In this document: piece by piece, positions 6,337 to 8,762 of the stretch
Layout: each line of letters opens with the position of its first letter
Position numbering within the stretch: the first letter of the stretch is position 1
Assembly (NCBI GenBank): GCA_027858355.1
Contig: JAQICW010000719.1
Coordinates: 1-8,762 of the forward strand
DNA length: 8,762 bases
Origin: Desulfobacula sp.
GTDB lineage: Bacteria > Desulfobacterota > Desulfobacteria > Desulfobacterales > Desulfobacteraceae
Direction of reading: 5' to 3'
Notes under the pieces: generated by a model
The model's input: only the letters and a program-made list of their open reading frames with translations
Databases searched by the model: none
What the model was told of the DNA's origin: nothing
Translations under genes and position numbers: made by a program

Positions 6337-7022
6337 AGCAAAACTCTTCCGGCAATGGCCCGGGTTTTCAACCGGGCGCTTATGTTCTTATTCTCCAATA
6401 CCAGCAGAATCTCCACCAGGTTCTGGGTCACCAGGGTACAGGCAAACTCGGTCACATTCTCGGCCAGAACTCTCTGGGGCAGAAAATCGGTCAAAGAGGC
6501 GGTGCTGTAGTCGGGCAATATTTCCACCAGTTGGGTTTTATCCAGTTTCAGGGTCACCAGGTCCACGGGATCAGACCCCCCTGGGCCATCGTTGACCAGG
6601 CCGTTGCCGTCATTGTCTGCATCAAGCTTTCCATCCCCGGCCGCCACAAAGGCATGGCTGGTATTGTTGAACATGTCCATGGAATGCTCTCCAAATCGGA
6701 GCTGTTCATCTGTCCCCCCTAGCAGGGGATACTCCAGATAGGCGGTTTCCTGGACCATGGCAGTGATCCGGTCCAGGGTAAATCGTGCCTGATTGAGCAA
6801 TTGCACCTTTTCCCGGGACCCTGTCTGGGTGATCAAAAATTGGGTCATGACCTGTTGAAGGGCCAGGGCCACCGTGCCAAGGATCATTACCACCACCATC
6901 AGCTCCACCAGGGAAAACCCCTGAATCCCCTTCCAGGATATCCCAGGGCCTAGGGGGCAGCTTGCCTTCCCTACAGCCGGGCCCCTGAAAAACAAAGGAA
7001 AAGAAAGGGTGATCTTGGACAT
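6333..7022 (-). CDS. GspJ/PilW-like minor pseudopilin with EF-hand-like loop
   Basis: A 229-residue prepilin. The processing site is KGIQG|FSLVEL, with Gly35 before the cut and Glu40 at the +5 position, then a helix to about residue 60. The C-terminal part has the strand-rich look of GspJ-type minor pseudopilins, with DQVLNQ-like LLNQARFTLDRI after the stalk. The start shares a TAATG junction with the GspI-like stop and has GGGGTG upstream, which supports this start even though the leader (35 residues) is long. Residues 134-145 form DADNDGNGLVND, with acidic residues at EF-hand positions 1, 3, 5 and 12, so calcium binding is likely. GspJ packs with GspI and GspK at the tip of the pseudopilus. 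The GspJ label rests on order, size and calcium loop; PilW-like is the alternative. Confidence 0.85.
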   Translation of the reverse strand: MSKITLSFPLFFRGPAVGKASCPLGPGISWKGIQGFSLVELMVVVMILGTVALALQQVMTQFLITQTGSREKVQLLNQARFTLDRITAMVQETAYLEYPLLGGTDEQLRFGEHSMDMFNNTSHAFVAAGDGKLDADNDGNGLVNDGPGGSDPVDLVTLKLDKTQLVEILPDYSTASLTDFLPQRVLAENVTEFACTLVTQNLVEILLVLENKNISARLKTRAIAGRVLL

Positions 7023-7456
7023 TACACCCCGGCCTTCAGGGTCACCAGGTTGAAATTGTCCAGGGTGACGGTGAGCTCTAAAAGGGTTTTGTTTCCGCCG
7101 GAAGCGTCTTGAATGACGATCCCGGGGGTATAGGTTTTGCCCTGGACCAGAAAATTTTCCTTTTGGGCTTCAGCAGTGCTGCCGAACAGGACAGCCGGAT
7201 CCACCGGGTTTCCGATACGGGAGACCAGGGTATTAAACTCCATGGACAGGATGCGGTTCAGGGTGGCCCTGGCCTGGTTTGTCAGGATTACTTGTTTTTC
7301 CACATGGGAAATTGAGGCCAGGGAAGGGCCAAAACTTTTCAGGATCGGCAGGACCAGAAGGCCCAGGAGGGCCATGGCCACCAGGATTTCAAAGAGGGTG
7401 AACCCCTGGGGCTTGAAAATACCCCTACTCAATGGACACCCGTGCACTGAATCCAT
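7022..7456 (-). CDS. GspI-like minor pseudopilin
   Basis: A 144-residue prepilin from the ATG at 7456. The processing site is KPQG|FTLFEI, with Glu at +5, followed by a helix (LVAMALLGLLVLPIL) and a short globular part with LTNQARATLNRILSMEF, as in small GspI/PilV-type subunits of about 120-140 residues. The start is uncertain: this ATG gives a 32-base overlap with the GspH-like gene; an ATG at 7498 would overlap by 74 bases; a TTG at 7432 would overlap by only 8 and give a 10-residue leader. None has a clear ribosome binding site, which suggests coupling to the upstream gene. The stop forms TAATG with the next start. GspI is thought to nucleate the GspI-J-K tip complex; assignment here is by order and size. 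Confidence 0.82.
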   Translation of the reverse strand: MDSVHGCPLSRGIFKPQGFTLFEILVAMALLGLLVLPILKSFGPSLASISHVEKQVILTNQARATLNRILSMEFNTLVSRIGNPVDPAVLFGSTAEAQKENFLVQGKTYTPGIVIQDASGGNKTLLELTVTLDNFNLVTLKAGV

Positions 7457-7949
7457 CCACCCGGATGGTCTGGGTGAAGGTTCCCAGGGCCAGGACATAG
7501 AGGCTGTCCGACCCTGTGGAATGGCCGTCCGGAAAGAAGGTGAGAAAGGCCGGCCCTGAACTGATACTCACCCCTTCTGTGGCAGGGACCTGGTCCAGGT
7601 TCATGGTATACCATTGATCCATCATGGGGTTGAACACCACATTGTCCGCATTGACCGGGGGGCTGTTGCCGAGCCGGATACCGGCACTGGGATCGGGGGG
7701 GAACTGGTCCATGTCCACAACCTCGATTTGATTGAGCCCGATATCGGTTGAAAAGGCAAAGGGCCTCTGATATCGGTTGCTCAGGGTGGCGGCATATTCC
7801 ATGCCCCCTGCCATGACCCGGCAGGCCGAAGACAAACGGACGTCCCCCAGCGAGGAGGTGATCACCGGCATCGCTGCCATGCCCAGGATTCCGATGATCA
7901 TGAGCGTCATCATGATCTCCAGCAGTGTAAATCCCGGCCGAAGATGCAA
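7425..7949 (-). CDS. GspH-like minor pseudopilin
   Basis: The processing site LRPG|FTLLEI has Glu at +5 and is followed by a long hydrophobic helix (MMTLMIIGILGMAAMPVI). After the stalk come LSSACRVMAGGMEYAATLSNRYQRPF and a beta-rich C-terminus (SLYVLALGTFTQTIRV), the pattern of GspH/FimT proteins. The frame has no ATG before the processing site. I take the TTG at 7949-7947, which has GGCAGGCAGA just upstream and gives a 6-residue leader (MHLRPG). A TTG at 8009 would add 20 residues, overlap the GspG-like gene by 32 bases and has no ribosome binding site. GspH is a minor subunit below the tip complex. A FimT label is equally compatible with the sequence alone; order after GspG favours GspH. 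Confidence 0.83.
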   Translation of the reverse strand: MHLRPGFTLLEIMMTLMIIGILGMAAMPVITSSLGDVRLSSACRVMAGGMEYAATLSNRYQRPFAFSTDIGLNQIEVVDMDQFPPDPSAGIRLGNSPPVNADNVVFNPMMDQWYTMNLDQVPATEGVSISSGPAFLTFFPDGHSTGSDSLYVLALGTFTQTIRVDGFSARVSIE

Positions 7950-7977
7950 TCTGCCTGCCAAGGGCCGGGCAAAGGCA

Positions 7978-8517
7978 TTAGAGCGCCTCGTAGGCCGCAA
8001 TGTTGGCAATGAAATTACCGGTTATGGTATAGAACTTCCACCCTTCTGTCCCGCTGGCAGCCCTGACCGTAATATCGTCTTCAGCCACATCACAGAGCAC
8101 ACTTGTTAGATCGTTAAAGGGATTGGCCGGCAGGGATGCGCTTTTCAGATAGGGCCCGAATTTGGCCGTGGTCGCGTCGTACACAGCCGCCACCTTGCCA
8201 TCGGCATCGGTATATTGGGTCAGCTGTTTGACAAAGGCGGTGGCGGCTTCACCCGCAGTCGGACCTGCACCGCCGTCATCTTTATTGAACCCTGGATAGA
8301 TATTGTTGTGCTGGTGGTAGTAGAGCTCAATGGCATTTCTCATGGCTCCCAGATTGGTCACCAGGGTGCTTTTCTTGGCATCTGATGTGGATACGGTGAT
8401 CTGGGGAACAATTATCATGGCCAGAATCCCCAATACCATGACCACAATCAAAATTTCAATCAGGGTAAACCCTTGTTGTCGACCGTTTTCCATTGCCCTT
8501 GGTTTCAATAACTTCAT
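7978..8517 (-). CDS. gspG: GspG-like major pseudopilin
   Basis: A 179-residue prepilin with the strongest ribosome binding site in the window (GGGAGGAG, four bases before the ATG), as expected for the main filament subunit. The 16-residue leader ends RQQG|FTLIEI, with Glu21 at +5 and the helix ILIVVMVLGILAMIIVPQI. Then come KKSTLVTNLGAMRNAIELYYHQHNNIYPG, typical of GspG and major type IV pilins, a middle loop rich in Gly/Ala/Thr, GPYLKSASLPANPFND, which resembles the GspG stretch before the conserved Asp-Pro-Trp-Gly region, and a C-terminal strand GWKFYTITG. A single Cys (C142) means no disulfide loop of the type IVa pilin kind. First gene of the operon; the next gene follows within about 30 bases. 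It could serve as a short secretion pseudopilus or a surface pilus. Confidence 0.88.
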   Translation of the reverse strand: MKLLKPRAMENGRQQGFTLIEILIVVMVLGILAMIIVPQITVSTSDAKKSTLVTNLGAMRNAIELYYHQHNNIYPGFNKDDGGAGPTAGEAATAFVKQLTQYTDADGKVAAVYDATTAKFGPYLKSASLPANPFNDLTSVLCDVAEDDITVRAASGTEGWKFYTITGNFIANIAAYEAL

Positions 8518-8521
8518 GCGA

Positions 8522-8529
8522 CTCCTCCC
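8522..8529 (-). promoter_or_regulatory. Strong ribosome binding site of the GspG-like gene
   Basis: GGGAGGAG on the minus strand lies four bases before the ATG at 8517 and fixes that start over the internal ATG at codon 9. It is much stronger than the sites of the downstream genes, which fits a highly translated major subunit. Confidence 0.8.
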
Positions 8530-8545
8530 AAAGTAATATGGCTCA

Positions 8546-8551
8546 ATTATA
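8546..8551 (-). promoter_or_regulatory. Possible -10 box upstream of the pseudopilin operon
   Basis: A perfect TATAAT on the minus strand lies 28 bases before the GspG-like start. I find no good -35 box at 16-18 bases upstream, so either an activator is needed or this is a chance match in AT-rich sequence. Confidence 0.3.
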
Positions 8552-8642
8552 GTGTGACTCTCTGTTTGATTCCTTATATAATCCTCTTACAGCACAAACC
8601 AGTCTTTATTGCAAGGGGTTTTGATAAAAAAGAGGTGTCTGG

Positions 8643-8675
8643 GCCTATTGTTCCAATAATACGTTGGATTTAGGC
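8643..8675. repeat. Two-step hairpin in the upstream region
   Basis: GCCTA/TAGGC outside and TCCAA/TTGGA inside form a 10-bp interrupted stem around a 7-base loop. On the minus strand six T (8631-8626) follow after 11 more bases, too far for a standard intrinsic terminator. It may terminate an upstream transcript or act in the leader RNA. Confidence 0.3.
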
Positions 8676-8729
8676 TTCAAGGGTCTGTAACAAATGCGAG
8701 TTTCCGTTATTTTCCAATCTATTTGGCAT

Positions 8730-8744
8730 GGCAATAATATTGCC
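8730..8744. promoter_or_regulatory. Palindrome with sigma-54 (-24/-12) spacing
   Basis: GGCAATA-A-TATTGCC is a perfect palindrome with 7-bp arms. On both strands it gives GGCA, then TTGC, with GG and GC ten bases apart, the spacing of sigma-54 promoters; the plus strand also has the leading T (TGGCA). Pilin operons in delta-proteobacteria often use sigma-54. Here the minus-strand start point would be about 200 bases before the GspG-like gene. It may instead be a repressor or activator site. Confidence 0.3.
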
Positions 8745-8762
8745 TGGAAGTTCCCGGCGAGT

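Noticed and set aside
8645..8762. Two minus-strand frames open from the right edge (ending TAA at 8670-8672 and TAG at 8645-8647) and a plus-strand ATG at 8694 open to the edge, which could be the end or start of a neighbouring gene.
   Set aside because: The three are mutually exclusive, each is under 40 codons, none matches a family I recognise and none has decisive codon bias or ribosome binding site. The base pairs past 8762 would decide.
20..8762. Search by eye for CRISPR arrays, tRNA or rRNA genes, insertion sequences and attachment sites.
   Set aside because: No spaced short repeats of CRISPR type, no cloverleaf with CCA end, no transposase and no terminal inverted repeats were seen. 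The only direct repeats belong to the NHL blades.

Overview
The window looks like a chromosomal fragment from a Gram-negative bacterium, most likely a delta-proteobacterium (Desulfobacterota). I infer this from a T2SS/type IV pilus hybrid assembly gene set, an NHL-repeat protein and an ArsR/TauE pair typical of sulfur-metabolising anaerobes. No marker gene fixes the taxon. Every gene I can support is on the minus strand.

Right to left, positions 8517 to 557 hold one tightly packed cluster of ten genes. First come four prepilin-like proteins in the classical type II secretion order (GspG-, GspH-, GspI- and GspJ-like). Next is an inner-membrane scaffold of the type IV pilus kind (PilM-, PilN- and PilO-like), then a bitopic periplasmic linker (PilP/GspC-like), then an outer-membrane secretin. 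The last gene encodes a prepilin-type N-terminal helix joined to a six-repeat NHL beta-propeller. Overlapping start/stop codons at most junctions indicate a translationally coupled operon. Together they would make the periplasmic and outer-membrane parts of a pseudopilus machine: G as main filament subunit, H/I/J and the NHL protein as minor or tip subunits, PilMNO plus the linker coupling the inner membrane to the secretin pore. The motor ATPase, the polytopic platform protein and the prepilin peptidase are not in the window and must be encoded elsewhere.

The unusual points are the NHL propeller on a prepilin stalk lacking the +5 glutamate (the hallmark of GspK-type tip subunits), a bacterial SH3 domain at the N-terminus of the secretin, an EF-hand-like loop in the GspJ-like protein, and poly-C tracts in the linker and secretin genes. 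The NHL protein could be a one-piece equivalent of a PilX/PilY1-type pilus tip.

Positions 348-556 are AT-rich and contain a probable promoter and an operator-like inverted repeat for the next unit: a short ArsR-family regulator (347 to 117) and the first 30 codons of a TauE/SafE-type permease that runs off the left edge. Positions 8518-8762 upstream of the pilin operon carry a strong ribosome binding site, a possible -10 box, a hairpin and a palindrome matching the sigma-54 -24/-12 spacing. I cannot assign a gene in that stretch.
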